A DNA stretch of 25,022 bases from Bacteroidota bacterium (GCA_015222065.1 JADFUQ010000205.1:1-25022), one strand, 5' to 3'. Numbered from the stretch's first letter, positions 15,835-24,640 are shown. A program made the numbers and translations. The notes: generated from the sequence alone by a model not told the origin.

Positions 15835-16929
15835 ATGAGAATAAAAGAGGTTGCTTCAATATTGGAGGAATTTGCTCCCTTGTTGTATCAGGAATCATAT
15901 GATAATTCCGGACTTATCATTGGGAATCCAAATGATAATGTTTCTTCAGTTTTGTTAACTGTTGACGTTACTGAAGAGGTTATTGATGAAGCAATTAATA
16001 AAAAAGCGAATCTTATAATTGCTCATCACCCAATTATTTTCAAAGGCCTTAAAAGCATAACAGGTAAGAATTATGTTGAAAAAATAGTTGTCAAAGCTAT
16101 TAAAAATGATGTTGCTGTTTATGCTGCTCATACAAATATAGATGGGATATGGGGTGGAGTAAATACGAAATTGGGAGAAAAACTGGGATTGCTAAACAAA
16201 AAAATCCTTTCACCAAAAAAGGGAGAATTAAAAAAACTGGTAACCTTTGTTCCCGATGAACATTCAGATAGGGTAAGGAAGGCACTTTTTGATGCAGGTG
16301 CAGGTAATATTGGTCATTATGATCAATGTAGCTTTAATCTTCATGGGAATGGAAGCTTCCGGGCAAGCGAGAGCTCTAATCCATATATAGGAGAAAAAGG
16401 GGAATTGCATTTTGAAAAAGAGATACGTATAGAAACTATTTTCCCAAAATACCGGGAAAGAAATATTGTCAATGCTATGTTAAATGCCCATCCATACGAA
16501 GAGGTTGCTTATGATATCTATCCCCTCGATAATGAATTTTTAAAAGCAGGAATGGGTGCAATTGGTGAATTGCCGGGAAGTGCTGAAGAGGCAATCTTTC
16601 TTACTAACCTGAAGAAAATGTTTCATTTAAAATGCATCAGGCATTCATCATTGTTGGGAAAAAAAGTAAAAAGAGTTGCTGTTTGTGGAGGTACAGGTGC
16701 ATTTTTGCTTAAGAAAGCTATTACATCCGGAGCTGACGCTTTTCTGACTGCTGATATTAAGTATCATGAATATTTTGATGCAGATAAGAAAATACTGCTT
16801 GTTGATATCGGACATTACGAAAGTGAACTGGTAATAAAAGATATTTTTTATGAACTGCTTACAAAAAAAAATCTTAACTTTGCAGTTCATTTTTCAGGAA
16901 TCATCACCAATCCAGTAAATTATTTCTAA
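15835..16929 (+). CDS. Nif3-like dinuclear metal centre protein (YqfO type, with inserted domain)
   Basis: 364 residues, the long form of the Nif3/YbgI family in which a PII/CutA-like domain (here about 130-235, with KKLVTFVPDEHSDRVRKALFDAGAGNIGHYDQCSF and NAHPYEEVAYDIYPL) is inserted between the two halves. Metal-binding residues are present: AHHPIIF with His64 and His65, AAHTNID near residue 99, and the C-terminal DIGHYESE. Members bind two metal ions and have been proposed to act as GTP cyclohydrolase I-like or other hydrolases, but the cellular role is unsettled. The stop is 3 nt before the zinc-ribbon protein start, so the two are surely one operon; this pairing is common in Bacteroidota. 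Confidence 0.94.
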   Translation: MRIKEVASILEEFAPLLYQESYDNSGLIIGNPNDNVSSVLLTVDVTEEVIDEAINKKANLIIAHHPIIFKGLKSITGKNYVEKIVVKAIKNDVAVYAAHTNIDGIWGGVNTKLGEKLGLLNKKILSPKKGELKKLVTFVPDEHSDRVRKALFDAGAGNIGHYDQCSFNLHGNGSFRASESSNPYIGEKGELHFEKEIRIETIFPKYRERNIVNAMLNAHPYEEVAYDIYPLDNEFLKAGMGAIGELPGSAEEAIFLTNLKKMFHLKCIRHSSLLGKKVKRVAVCGGTGAFLLKKAITSGADAFLTADIKYHEYFDADKKILLVDIGHYESELVIKDIFYELLTKKNLNFAVHFSGIITNPVNYF

Positions 16930-16932
16930 CAT

Positions 16933-17754
16933 ATGGCACAGGAAAAAGCAAAAGCCGGTAAATTAAAAGAATTTACTGTTGAAGAGAAATTAAAAGCTCT
17001 ATATAACTTGCAAAAAGTAGATTCTCAAACAGATAAGATAAAAATCCTCCGTGGCGAACTGCCTCTCGAAGTTCAGGATCTGGAAGACGAAATTGCCGGT
17101 CTTGAAACTCGTGTTGATAATTTTAAAGGTGAAGTTAAGAATATGGAGGACTCAGTAGCGGCAAAAAAGAATGAAATTAAAAAGGCTGAAGAACTTATAA
17201 AGAAGTATGAAGATCAACAAATGAATGTAAGGAATAACCGGGAATTTGATTCGCTTTCTAAAGAAATTGAATATCAGAATCTAGAGATGGAGTTGTGCGA
17301 AAAACGGATTAAAGAATTTTCACAGCAGGTTAAAGAGAAAGGCGAGATTATTGAAACCTCTGTTTCTACTCTTGATGAAAGGCAAAATGATCTGAAAGAA
17401 AAAAAATCAGAGCTTGATGATATTATTGCCGATACTAAAAAGGAGGAAGAGAATCTAACTAAAAAGTCTGAAGCGATCCATGATCAGATTGAACCCCGCC
17501 TTCTTTCGGCGTACCAGAGGATTAGGTCGAATGCCAGAAACGGACTTGGAGTGGTTGCTATAGAAAGAGGCGCCTGTGGTGGTTGTTTTAATAAAATTCC
17601 TCCTCAACGTCAACTTGATATCAAATCAAGAAAAAAAGTTATCGTATGTGAATATTGTGGCCGTATTCTGGTAGATGAGAATATTGATTCAGAACCGGAA
17701 GAAACTAAGGGAAAAAAGGAAACTAAGGAAAAAAAGTGGGAAAAGACAAAATAG
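16933..17754 (+). CDS. Coiled-coil C4 zinc-ribbon protein (CT398-like)
   Basis: 273 residues. A highly charged coiled coil fills residues ~15-200 with heptad-like Leu/Ile spacing (LQKVDSQTDKIKILRGELP near the start and long Glu/Lys stretches after). The C-terminal zinc ribbon has CGGC and, about 25 residues later, CEYC: two CxxC pairs separated by a Gln/Lys/Arg-rich loop. The protein ends in a Lys/Glu-rich tail. This architecture matches the zinc-ribbon family that includes chlamydial CT398 and Helicobacter HP0958; those relatives act in flagellar/sigma-54 or secretion contexts, but no such genes are near. A nucleic-acid or protein scaffold role is likely. It is translated from an ATG 3 nt after the Nif3-like stop, and the operon ends at a strong terminator. 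Confidence 0.9.
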   Translation: MAQEKAKAGKLKEFTVEEKLKALYNLQKVDSQTDKIKILRGELPLEVQDLEDEIAGLETRVDNFKGEVKNMEDSVAAKKNEIKKAEELIKKYEDQQMNVRNNREFDSLSKEIEYQNLEMELCEKRIKEFSQQVKEKGEIIETSVSTLDERQNDLKEKKSELDDIIADTKKEEENLTKKSEAIHDQIEPRLLSAYQRIRSNARNGLGVVAIERGACGGCFNKIPPQRQLDIKSRKKVIVCEYCGRILVDENIDSEPEETKGKKETKEKKWEKTK

Positions 17755-17777
17755 CATACAGTAATTAATATTTTGAG

Positions 17778-17800
17778 AACCGTCCCCGGGACGGTTTTTT
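17778..17800 (+). terminator. Intrinsic terminator of the Nif3/zinc-ribbon operon
   Basis: AACCGTCC (17778-17785) pairs perfectly with GGACGGTT (17789-17796) around CCG, and the stem runs into a six-T tract (17795-17800), followed by ATTTTTG. It is the only textbook rho-independent terminator in the window. It separates the conserved two-gene operon from the GT4/GH130 cluster, which must therefore start from its own promoter within 17801-17845. Confidence 0.9.
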
Positions 17801-17845
17801 ATTTTTGTAACAATCACTTTTTTTTGAACAAAATCTTAATTCATT

Positions 17846-20074
17846 ATGAAATTTGCATATATAGGAACCTATCCGCCGCGGGAATGTGGTATTGGTACCT
17901 TTACAAGGAACCTGTTCAATTTCATGGTAAAAAATAATGAAATAGAAACGAGTTTGAACGAAGGATTCGTTGTAGCCATGAATGATCATGAACAAAGTTA
18001 TAATTATCCTGAAGAAGTAAAACTGACCATCAGGCAGGAACATCAACGAGACTATTTACGTGCAGCAAAATTTATAAATCTCAGCGGTGCAGACCTTTGT
18101 GTTCTTGAACATGAATTCGGTATATTTGGCGGGCAACATGGTGTATATATCCTTCCTTTTATTCACATGCTTAAGATACCCATGGTCGTGACTCTCCATA
18201 CCATCGTCAAGACCCCTTCTTACGATGAGAAACTCATACTGCAGGAAATATGTAAAATGGCCAATAAGATAGTTGTAATGAGCCATAAGGCTATTGAATT
18301 TCTGATAAGTATCTACAATATACCAAAAGAAAAAATTACTTTTATTGAACATGGCGTGCCGGACCTTCAGTTTAACCAACGCCAATCCAAAAATGAATTT
18401 AAACTCGAAAACAAAAAGATATTACTTACATTTGGCTTTATTAGCCGGAATAAAGGAATTGAGACGGTAATAAAAGCATTACCAAAAGTTGTTAAAAACC
18501 ATCCTGAAGTATTATACATAATCCTGGGAAAAACACATCCAAATGTTATACGGTATTCCGGCGAAGAATACCGAATTTATCTTCAACGTTTAGTCAAAAG
18601 CCTTAAGGTGGAAAACCATGTTATGTTTTTGAATAAATTTATTAATCAAAAAGAGTTATTTAAATATTTATCCGCATCTGATATTTATATTACACCCTAC
18701 CTGAATGAAGCCCAGATTACCAGTGGTACTCTTTCTTATGCAGTTGGCGTTGGTTCGGCTGTTATTTCAACGCCTTACTGGCATGCATCAGAATTATTGG
18801 CTGAAGGAAGAGGAAAGCTTTTTAACTTTAATGATTCGGATGAACTTTCAACTATTCTTATAGAATTGTTGGATAAACCGGAGTTATTGAAAGAGCTTAG
18901 AGAGAAAGCGTATGATTATGGCAGAAAAATAACATGGGTTGAAACAGGGGAAAAATATGTTGCACTTGCTAAAAAAATTGTGAGCGAGAAGCCAGAAGTA
19001 TTTGAAAAAAAAGAAACCATAATTGATCCGTCTATCCTTCCTCCGTTTTCACTTGTTCATATTAATAGATTAACTGATAGTACAGGTATCTTCCAACATG
19101 CAAAATTTGGTATTCCAAATTTGAAAGAAGGATACTGTCTGGATGATAATGCAAGAGCTTTGCTTATGACACTAATGGCAAATAGTATAAAAAAAGATTC
19201 CCGGGCCCTTGAATTATCCTATACCTATATTAGCTATGTTCTATATATGCAAAACAAAGACGGAACATTCAGGAACTTTCTCAGCTTTAACCGGAACTTT
19301 CTTGATGAAGCAGGTTCGGAAGATGCTTTTGGAAGAACCATCTGGGCACTCGGATACCTGCTTGGAAATTCACCTAATGATGCCTATTACCAAACCGGAA
19401 GTTCTCTTTTCTTTAATGCATCACCAAATTTTGAAAAACTTCAATCTGTAAGAGGTATTGCTAATACTATAATAGGTATCTGTTATTACCTCCGGAGTAA
19501 TCCATCTGATGATTCAATGACCGAAAGATTAAGGAATCTTGCCTATAAGTTGGTTAAACATTATGAGGAAAATAGTTCTACCGGCTGGAAATGGTTTGAA
19601 TTATTATTGACTTATGATAATGGTATATTGCCCCTTGCGCTTATACATTCAGCAGAAATACTTAATGACGATAAAATTGCCGGGATTGCGATGGAAAGCA
19701 TGAAATTTTTAACAGATGTCACATTTAAAGACGGCTATATTTCTATTGTTGGCAATGAAAAATGGTATAAAAAAGATGGAGAATGTTCCATGTTTGCACA
19801 ACAACCAATAGATGCTATGGCTATGGTTTTAATGTTTCATCAGGCTTTTCATTTGACAAAAGATAAAGAATACCTGAATAAATTATTCACTTCGTTTATG
19901 TGGTTTTTGGGTGAAAATGATCTTAGGATTAGCTTGTTTGATTTCACAACTAAAGGTTGTTGCGATGGTCTTGAAAACTATGGTATAAACCGCAACGAAG
20001 GTGCCGAAAGTTCACTAGCCTATTTAATTTCTCATTTAACAGTACTTCAGGCATTTGAAGAATTTCATAAATAA
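17846..20074 (+). CDS. GT4 glycosyltransferase fused to a helical (alpha/alpha-type) domain
   Basis: 742 residues in two parts. Residues 1-~380 are a GT-B family 4 glycosyltransferase: GTYPPRECGIGTFTRNL (7-23) as the N-terminal glycine loop, FGFISRNKGIETVIKAL (196-212), and the donor-site region Glu288 ... SGTLSYAVG (293-301). The second Glu of the usual E-x7-E motif is Leu296. Residues ~395-742 are a separate domain with HINRLTDSTGIFQHAKFGIP, GYCLDDNARALL (429-440), GSEDAFGRTIWALG (490-503) and a final NRNEGAESSLAYLISHL; the even spacing of helices suggests an alpha/alpha toroid such as occurs in glycoside-processing enzymes. No signal peptide or membrane segment: cytoplasmic. GH130 starts 5 nt after its stop. 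Donor (GDP-mannose is a guess) and product are unknown. Confidence 0.88.
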   Translation: MKFAYIGTYPPRECGIGTFTRNLFNFMVKNNEIETSLNEGFVVAMNDHEQSYNYPEEVKLTIRQEHQRDYLRAAKFINLSGADLCVLEHEFGIFGGQHGVYILPFIHMLKIPMVVTLHTIVKTPSYDEKLILQEICKMANKIVVMSHKAIEFLISIYNIPKEKITFIEHGVPDLQFNQRQSKNEFKLENKKILLTFGFISRNKGIETVIKALPKVVKNHPEVLYIILGKTHPNVIRYSGEEYRIYLQRLVKSLKVENHVMFLNKFINQKELFKYLSASDIYITPYLNEAQITSGTLSYAVGVGSAVISTPYWHASELLAEGRGKLFNFNDSDELSTILIELLDKPELLKELREKAYDYGRKITWVETGEKYVALAKKIVSEKPEVFEKKETIIDPSILPPFSLVHINRLTDSTGIFQHAKFGIPNLKEGYCLDDNARALLMTLMANSIKKDSRALELSYTYISYVLYMQNKDGTFRNFLSFNRNFLDEAGSEDAFGRTIWALGYLLGNSPNDAYYQTGSSLFFNASPNFEKLQSVRGIANTIIGICYYLRSNPSDDSMTERLRNLAYKLVKHYEENSSTGWKWFELLLTYDNGILPLALIHSAEILNDDKIAGIAMESMKFLTDVTFKDGYISIVGNEKWYKKDGECSMFAQQPIDAMAMVLMFHQAFHLTKDKEYLNKLFTSFMWFLGENDLRISLFDFTTKGCCDGLENYGINRNEGAESSLAYLISHLTVLQAFEEFHK

Positions 20075-20079
20075 AATTA

Positions 20080-21012
20080 ATGAATGCATTAGTAAAAAGA
20101 TATGATAATAATCCGATCCTTACAAAGGATGATGTGCCTTATCCGGTTGAGACAGTACATAATGCCGGTGTAATAAAATTCAATGACAGGTATATTATGA
20201 TTTTCCGATCCCATAAGCTCAATGGCAGAAGCATACTGGGCCTGGCAGAAAGTGACGATGGTTATAATTTCCGGGTACATGATAAACCTTTCATGACTCC
20301 TGCTACCAAAGGTGTTTTCAGGAAATATGAGGAGTATGGTGTGGAAGATCCAAGAATTATTTTCCTTGATGGTGAATACCTCATTACTTATAGTGCCTAT
20401 TCCAGATATGGCGTACGAATAGGACTTGCAAAAACAAGGGATTTTAAATCCATTGAACGTTTTTCTCTTATCACCGAAGCTGATTACCGGAATGTTGTAA
20501 TCTTCCCTGAAAAATTTGATGGTTTATATGCAAGACTTGATCGTCCGCACTCAGAGATATCACCATGGTCTATATGGATTTCTTATTCACCTGACCTGAA
20601 GTATTGGGGAGAATCAAAATTAATTATGAAGCCGGTTCAATATCATTGGGATGAAATGAAAATAGGTCCCGGAGCACCTCCGATAAAAACCAGCCATGGC
20701 TGGTTAAATATTTACCACGGAGTATTCCCTACCATGAGTGGCAGCGTTTATCGTTTAGGAGTAGCTTTGCATGATCTTGAAGACCCTTCAAAAATCATTG
20801 CCGTAGGTGATGAATGGATTTTACAACCTGAAGAAATTTATGAGATTACAGGTTATGTGCCCAATGTAGTGTTTACCTGTGGTGCCGTTCCCGAAAAGGA
20901 TGGTAGTGTTAAAATCTACTGGGGTGGTGCTGACAAAGTAATGTGCATGGGAACAACAAACCTGGAAGCTCTTGTAGATCATTGTTTGAATAATTCACGG
21001 GATGCATTGTAG
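20080..21012 (+). CDS. GH130 family glycoside phosphorylase (mannoside phosphorylase-like)
   Basis: 310 residues, a minimal five-bladed GH130 propeller with no signal peptide. The catalytic general acid is Asp90 in GVEDPRI. The spacing of Arg137-Asn138, Arg155 (in LDRP), His213 (in IYHGV) and Tyr224 closely matches, from memory, the phosphate-binding set of the characterised mannoside phosphorylase UhgbMP (Arg150, Asn151, Arg168, His231, Tyr242), so phosphorolysis is more likely than hydrolysis. Family members release mannose 1-phosphate from beta-1,4- or beta-1,2-mannosides, reversibly. The gene is translationally close to the upstream GT4 fusion (5-nt gap) and is followed after 116 nt by another GT4 gene. 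Linkage preference cannot be read here. Confidence 0.9.
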   Translation: MNALVKRYDNNPILTKDDVPYPVETVHNAGVIKFNDRYIMIFRSHKLNGRSILGLAESDDGYNFRVHDKPFMTPATKGVFRKYEEYGVEDPRIIFLDGEYLITYSAYSRYGVRIGLAKTRDFKSIERFSLITEADYRNVVIFPEKFDGLYARLDRPHSEISPWSIWISYSPDLKYWGESKLIMKPVQYHWDEMKIGPGAPPIKTSHGWLNIYHGVFPTMSGSVYRLGVALHDLEDPSKIIAVGDEWILQPEEIYEITGYVPNVVFTCGAVPEKDGSVKIYWGGADKVMCMGTTNLEALVDHCLNNSRDAL

Positions 21013-21128
21013 TATAAAGCCCTCATGAACCACCTTGTTTACCACAAGAGGATAATTAAAATATGAAAGTTCTAAAAACAGACGATATAAAAAATTATAC
21101 AATAATCTTATAACATAAAGTTAATCGA

Positions 21129-22148
21129 GTGAAAGTTGCTGTTTTATCACCAATTGCCTGGAGAACTCCTCCGGGAAAATATGGCCCGTGGGAACAGGTA
21201 GCTTCAAATATTGCTGAAGGGTTAATTGAAAAAGGTATTAATGTAACCTTATTTGCAACAGGTGATTCTATTACAAAAGGTAAACTGGAATATGTCTGCG
21301 AACATCCTTATTCAGATAGTGCTGATCTTGATCCCAAAGTCTGGGAATGCCTTCATATCAGTCACATTATGGAACAAGCAGACAAATTTGACCTGATACA
21401 TAATAATTATGACTTTCTTCCTTTAAGCTATTCGCATTTGATCAAGACCCCCATGGTAACTACTATCCATGGCTTTTCTTCCCCTAAAATTCTGCCTGTC
21501 TATAAGAAATATAATAATACCGGCTTTTACGTTTCTATCAGTAACTCTGACCGAAGTCCGGAACTTGATTATACTGCAACTGTTTACAACGGTATTAACA
21601 CTGATGAATTTACTTTCGTGCCGGAATCAGAAGATTATCTGCTGTTTTTCGGCAGAATCCATCCGGAAAAGGGAACTTATGAATCTATTCAGATTGCCAA
21701 ACAATCGGGAAGAAAACTTATAATTTCAGGATTAATTCAGAATCAGGATTATTTTGACACTATGATAAAACCATTTATCAATAATGATGATATTGTGTAT
21801 GTTGGAAATTCAGGAGCTGAGAGACGGAATGAACTGCTGGGAAAGGCTTATGCCCTTTTGCATCCGATTAGTTTTGAGGAACCTTTCGGGTTGAGTATCG
21901 TTGAATCAATGTTCTGTGGAACTCCTGTTATAGCATTTAACAAAGGCTCTATGCCGGAATTAATTCTTGATGGGAAAACCGGATTTTTGGTTAATACTAT
22001 TGAACAGGCAGTGGAAGCGATGAATAATATTAAATTCATTGATAGAAAATACTGCAACGAATGGGTTTCTTCAAAATTTACCCGTAAAAAAATGACAGAA
22101 GAATATCTGGATGTTTACAAGAAGGTTTTAAATGCAAAATTATTTTGA
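21129..22148 (+). CDS. GT4 glycosyltransferase
   Basis: 339 residues from a GTG start (MKVAVLSPIAWRTPPGKYGPWE). This opening, with the GKYGPWEQVASNIAEGL loop (16-32), is typical of a GT4 group often annotated as mannosyl- or glucosyltransferases. FFGRIHPEKGTYESIQIAK (173-191) carries the donor-phosphate-binding Arg/Lys region, and the E-x7-E motif is complete (Glu251 and Glu259 in FEEPFGLSIVES). It is short, single-domain and cytoplasmic. It follows the GH130 gene on the same strand and its 3' end overlaps the convergent second GH130 gene by 9 bp (22140-22148). No ATG alternative in frame is close; a short open frame at 21063-21113 upstream seems to be chance. Confidence 0.9.
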   Translation: MKVAVLSPIAWRTPPGKYGPWEQVASNIAEGLIEKGINVTLFATGDSITKGKLEYVCEHPYSDSADLDPKVWECLHISHIMEQADKFDLIHNNYDFLPLSYSHLIKTPMVTTIHGFSSPKILPVYKKYNNTGFYVSISNSDRSPELDYTATVYNGINTDEFTFVPESEDYLLFFGRIHPEKGTYESIQIAKQSGRKLIISGLIQNQDYFDTMIKPFINNDDIVYVGNSGAERRNELLGKAYALLHPISFEEPFGLSIVESMFCGTPVIAFNKGSMPELILDGKTGFLVNTIEQAVEAMNNIKFIDRKYCNEWVSSKFTRKKMTEEYLDVYKKVLNAKLF

Positions 22149-23615
22149 ATTTTTCAGTTCGTTTAACAATTCCTCTAAATTAATACTTGCATAAGTAGAA
22201 GCATAGTCTGATATGGCATATGGAATAATCAACTTATCATTATGAATAATTGAACCACAAGAATAAAGTACATTAGGCACATATCCTTCCCTTTCTTCAG
22301 CATTTGGTATCAATAAGGGAGTTTTTAATCTCCCTATTTCTTTTTCAGGATGATCAAGTTCATACAAACTGGCGCTAAGAACATATTCCCTCATTTGACC
22401 AACTGCATGGGTTATGATCAACCATCCTTCTTTAGTCTCAATGGGAGATCCCGCATTCCCGATTTGAAGGAATTCCCAATGATATTTAGGTTTTTGGATA
22501 AGTTTGGCATTGTGCCAGATATGGATATCATCTGAAAAGGCAATATAATTATTTACCCCATCCGGTCTGCAAAGTATGGCATATTTCCCATTGATCTTCC
22601 TGGGAAACATCGCCATTCCTTTGTTCTTTGCAATTTCACCATGTAGGGGTAAGATTTTAAAATGATAAAAATCCCTGGTCTCAAGTAGCTTAGGCAAAAT
22701 AGTATTACCATCGTAAGCAGTATATGTTGCATAATAAATGATCTCACCGTTATCATCCGTGAATTTAACAAACCGTGCATCTTCAATACCGTTTTTTTCG
22801 GTTTCAGAAACGGGAAAAATAACCCTTTCAGAAATGGCCGTATCCAGAGAAAATTCAATTTCATAATGTGATGAAGCCAGCCACATTATTCGATTGATTA
22901 ACAATTCTTTAAATTCGATCAGGTGAGAAGATTTTCTTGTTTCTTCTACAATCCTTTTCAATTCTCCGTAAGTAAACTCATCATCTAGTTTGTTTAATAT
23001 TAAGTCAGGAGGAACCAGTAAATAATTAAAATTCTGCATTTCATCCAGCTTCTTTATGAAAGACTTTTTGCTATAAACATACCTTTTAATATGTGTTGGC
23101 TCATCCAACATTTTACCGACAGGTTCAATGCTAAGATTATAATCCTGATCAATAATACCGAGGCGGAAGACAATTGAGGAAATATGCCCTTCCCCTGTTG
23201 CCCTGAAGCTTAAAATCACTCTTTTTTTCCCTGGCATTAATTCTGTTTGATCAGGATGTTCTACAATAGACGGATTAAAAAAAGCTGCTGATTCGACAGA
23301 ATATTCTTTTGTGAAAAAGGAACCAATAAGTAGTTTGCCGGTTAAATCAAGCTTATCAGGATTTATATCCAGTTTTTTAAACAAGGGTATTAAATTTTTA
23401 AAATGTTTTTCAAAAATCATCGAAATATTTCTATGACGTTTGGAATAATCCCTCAGTACCTGACTAATAGCTATTTTTACTTCTTCTTCTGACATAGCTA
23501 TTACATTATGGATAATATTTGTGCTTCTTTCATCATTGGTATAAAAAAAGCGGGCAATCACCCTGCTTGGATCAGGGTAAAATTTAGTATCTTTTCTATT
23601 TACTTTAATTTGCAT
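22140..23615 (-). CDS. Large GH130-family protein with extra N-terminal and inserted helical segments
   Basis: 491 residues, far longer than a minimal GH130. The first ~105 residues are mostly helical. The propeller seems to begin near VILSFRATGEGHISSIVFRLG (133-153), is interrupted by a helical insertion (about 180-260), and resumes at GIEDARF, where Asp279 is the catalytic acid (family EDPR here EDAR). Further matches are RP at Arg350, ITHAVG with His403, Tyr411, and GYVPNVLYSCG (444-454). The Arg-Asn pair of the phosphate site is Lys332-Gly333, so activity may differ from the neighbouring GH130. No signal peptide: cytoplasmic. It converges on and overlaps the GT4 gene by 9 bp. The long form with this insertion points to a distinct GH130 subgroup; the substrate is unknown. 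Confidence 0.85.
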   Translation of the reverse strand: MQIKVNRKDTKFYPDPSRVIARFFYTNDERSTNIIHNVIAMSEEEVKIAISQVLRDYSKRHRNISMIFEKHFKNLIPLFKKLDINPDKLDLTGKLLIGSFFTKEYSVESAAFFNPSIVEHPDQTELMPGKKRVILSFRATGEGHISSIVFRLGIIDQDYNLSIEPVGKMLDEPTHIKRYVYSKKSFIKKLDEMQNFNYLLVPPDLILNKLDDEFTYGELKRIVEETRKSSHLIEFKELLINRIMWLASSHYEIEFSLDTAISERVIFPVSETEKNGIEDARFVKFTDDNGEIIYYATYTAYDGNTILPKLLETRDFYHFKILPLHGEIAKNKGMAMFPRKINGKYAILCRPDGVNNYIAFSDDIHIWHNAKLIQKPKYHWEFLQIGNAGSPIETKEGWLIITHAVGQMREYVLSASLYELDHPEKEIGRLKTPLLIPNAEEREGYVPNVLYSCGSIIHNDKLIIPYAISDYASTYASINLEELLNELKNSK

Positions 23616-23647
23616 TGATTACTTATTATTCTTGAAATCCGCAAGTT

Positions 23648-23684
23648 AAAAAAAACATACTCCCTTATTAGTATCATGAGGAGT
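23648..23684 (-). terminator. Possible terminator after the TPM-domain gene
   Basis: On the minus strand ACTCC (23684-23680) can pair with GGAGT (23663-23659), loop 16 nt, followed after ATG by eight T (23655-23648). The stem is short, so efficiency is doubtful. It lies between the TPM-domain gene stop (23779) and the start of the large GH130 gene (23615). Confidence 0.35.
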
Positions 23685-23778
23685 TAAATTTATGATTTTT
23701 CGGTTTAGTGGTTTCATTATAAAAGTATTTACCTTTTTATTTCACAGGGTAAATTTGCGAAGTTATGTTCCTATAGTT

Positions 23779-24564
23779 CTACCAGCTGCCGCCTGCACCG
23801 CCGCCACCAAAACCTCCGCCTCCAAAGCCTCCAAATCCGCCAAAACTACCGCTTCCCGAAGAGAAATTACTAAAACCTCCACCACGAGGACGTGCTGATC
23901 CGGCCAGGAACATGGCTGTCCAGAAAGGCACACTATGTCCAACGGAATAATGCCGTGCCCTTTGCAGACGCCCAAATATTGAAAACAGGATAATCAACAG
24001 GAAAAATCCCCCGATACCAAAAGCAGGAGCTTCTTTCTGTGATGTTTTTTGCGCATATTCTTTTGGTGAGAATTCACCTTTGGTAAGGGCAAAAAGTGTA
24101 TTTATTGCGTTATTTATCCCTTTATAATAATTGTTTTTCCTGAACTCAGGGAGAATTTCCACCTCAACTATACGTTTAGCAATCGCATCGGGAACTACAG
24201 CTTCAAGTCCGTAACCGGTAGCAATAAATATTCTTCCTTTTTCCTCAGGGGTTTTAGGTTTAATAAGGATTACAATTCCGTTGTTGAACCCTTTTTGTCC
24301 AACTCCCCATTTATCTCCAAGCCTGAAAGCAAAGTCAGAAATGTCATAACCTTGTAGATCCTTTACCGTTACAATAGCGATCTGGGTGGAAGTTTGCTGG
24401 TTGAACCAGACCAGTTTTTTCTCAAGCTGTGCAACTTTATCCGACGAGAAAAAACCAGCCATATCATTAACAAGTCTCGGAGGAACAGGGCGTTCAGGTA
24501 TATCCTGGGCAATTGCCGGATACAACAGGAGAATTGCTAACAATGGAGTAATAATATATTTCAT
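23779..24564 (-). CDS. TPM-domain (TLP18.3/Psb32/MOLO-1) membrane protein with Gly-rich tail
   Basis: 261 residues from ATG 24564. A signal peptide (MKYIITPLLAILLLYPAIAQ) is followed by the TPM domain at ~28-162 (VNDMAGFFS, STQIAIVTVKDLQGYDISDFAFRLGDKWGVG, NNGIVILI, GRIFIATGYGLEAVVPD), then a membrane helix (182-200) and a low-complexity Gly/Phe/Ser-rich C-terminus (228-261) ending in GGSW. This is the YgcG-type layout. Plant relatives aid photosystem II repair, and bacterial members are often next to LemA; function in bacteria is poorly known. An in-frame ATG at 24597 would spoil the signal peptide. A second, partial TPM gene lies directly upstream on the same strand, as in the usual LemA-TPM-TPM clusters; LemA would be beyond the window edge. 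Confidence 0.92.
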   Translation of the reverse strand: MKYIITPLLAILLLYPAIAQDIPERPVPPRLVNDMAGFFSSDKVAQLEKKLVWFNQQTSTQIAIVTVKDLQGYDISDFAFRLGDKWGVGQKGFNNGIVILIKPKTPEEKGRIFIATGYGLEAVVPDAIAKRIVEVEILPEFRKNNYYKGINNAINTLFALTKGEFSPKEYAQKTSQKEAPAFGIGGFFLLIILFSIFGRLQRARHYSVGHSVPFWTAMFLAGSARPRGGGFSNFSSGSGSFGGFGGFGGGGFGGGGAGGSW

Positions 24565-24640
24565 GTGCTTATAATTTAGTAAACCGTTTATTTTCATTAG
24601 ATAGTTTTTTTTGGAATGCTCAATAAAGTCTTCTATTTTC

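Noticed and set aside
21063..21113. A 16-codon open frame (MKVLKTDD...) in the spacer before the second GT4
   Set aside because: Very short, no clear ribosome binding site or regulatory peptide feature; most likely chance, although its opening resembles the start of the GT4 gene that follows.
17846..23615. A polysaccharide utilisation locus
   Set aside because: No SusC/SusD, no secreted glycoside hydrolase and no sensor-regulator are present; all four proteins lack signal peptides.
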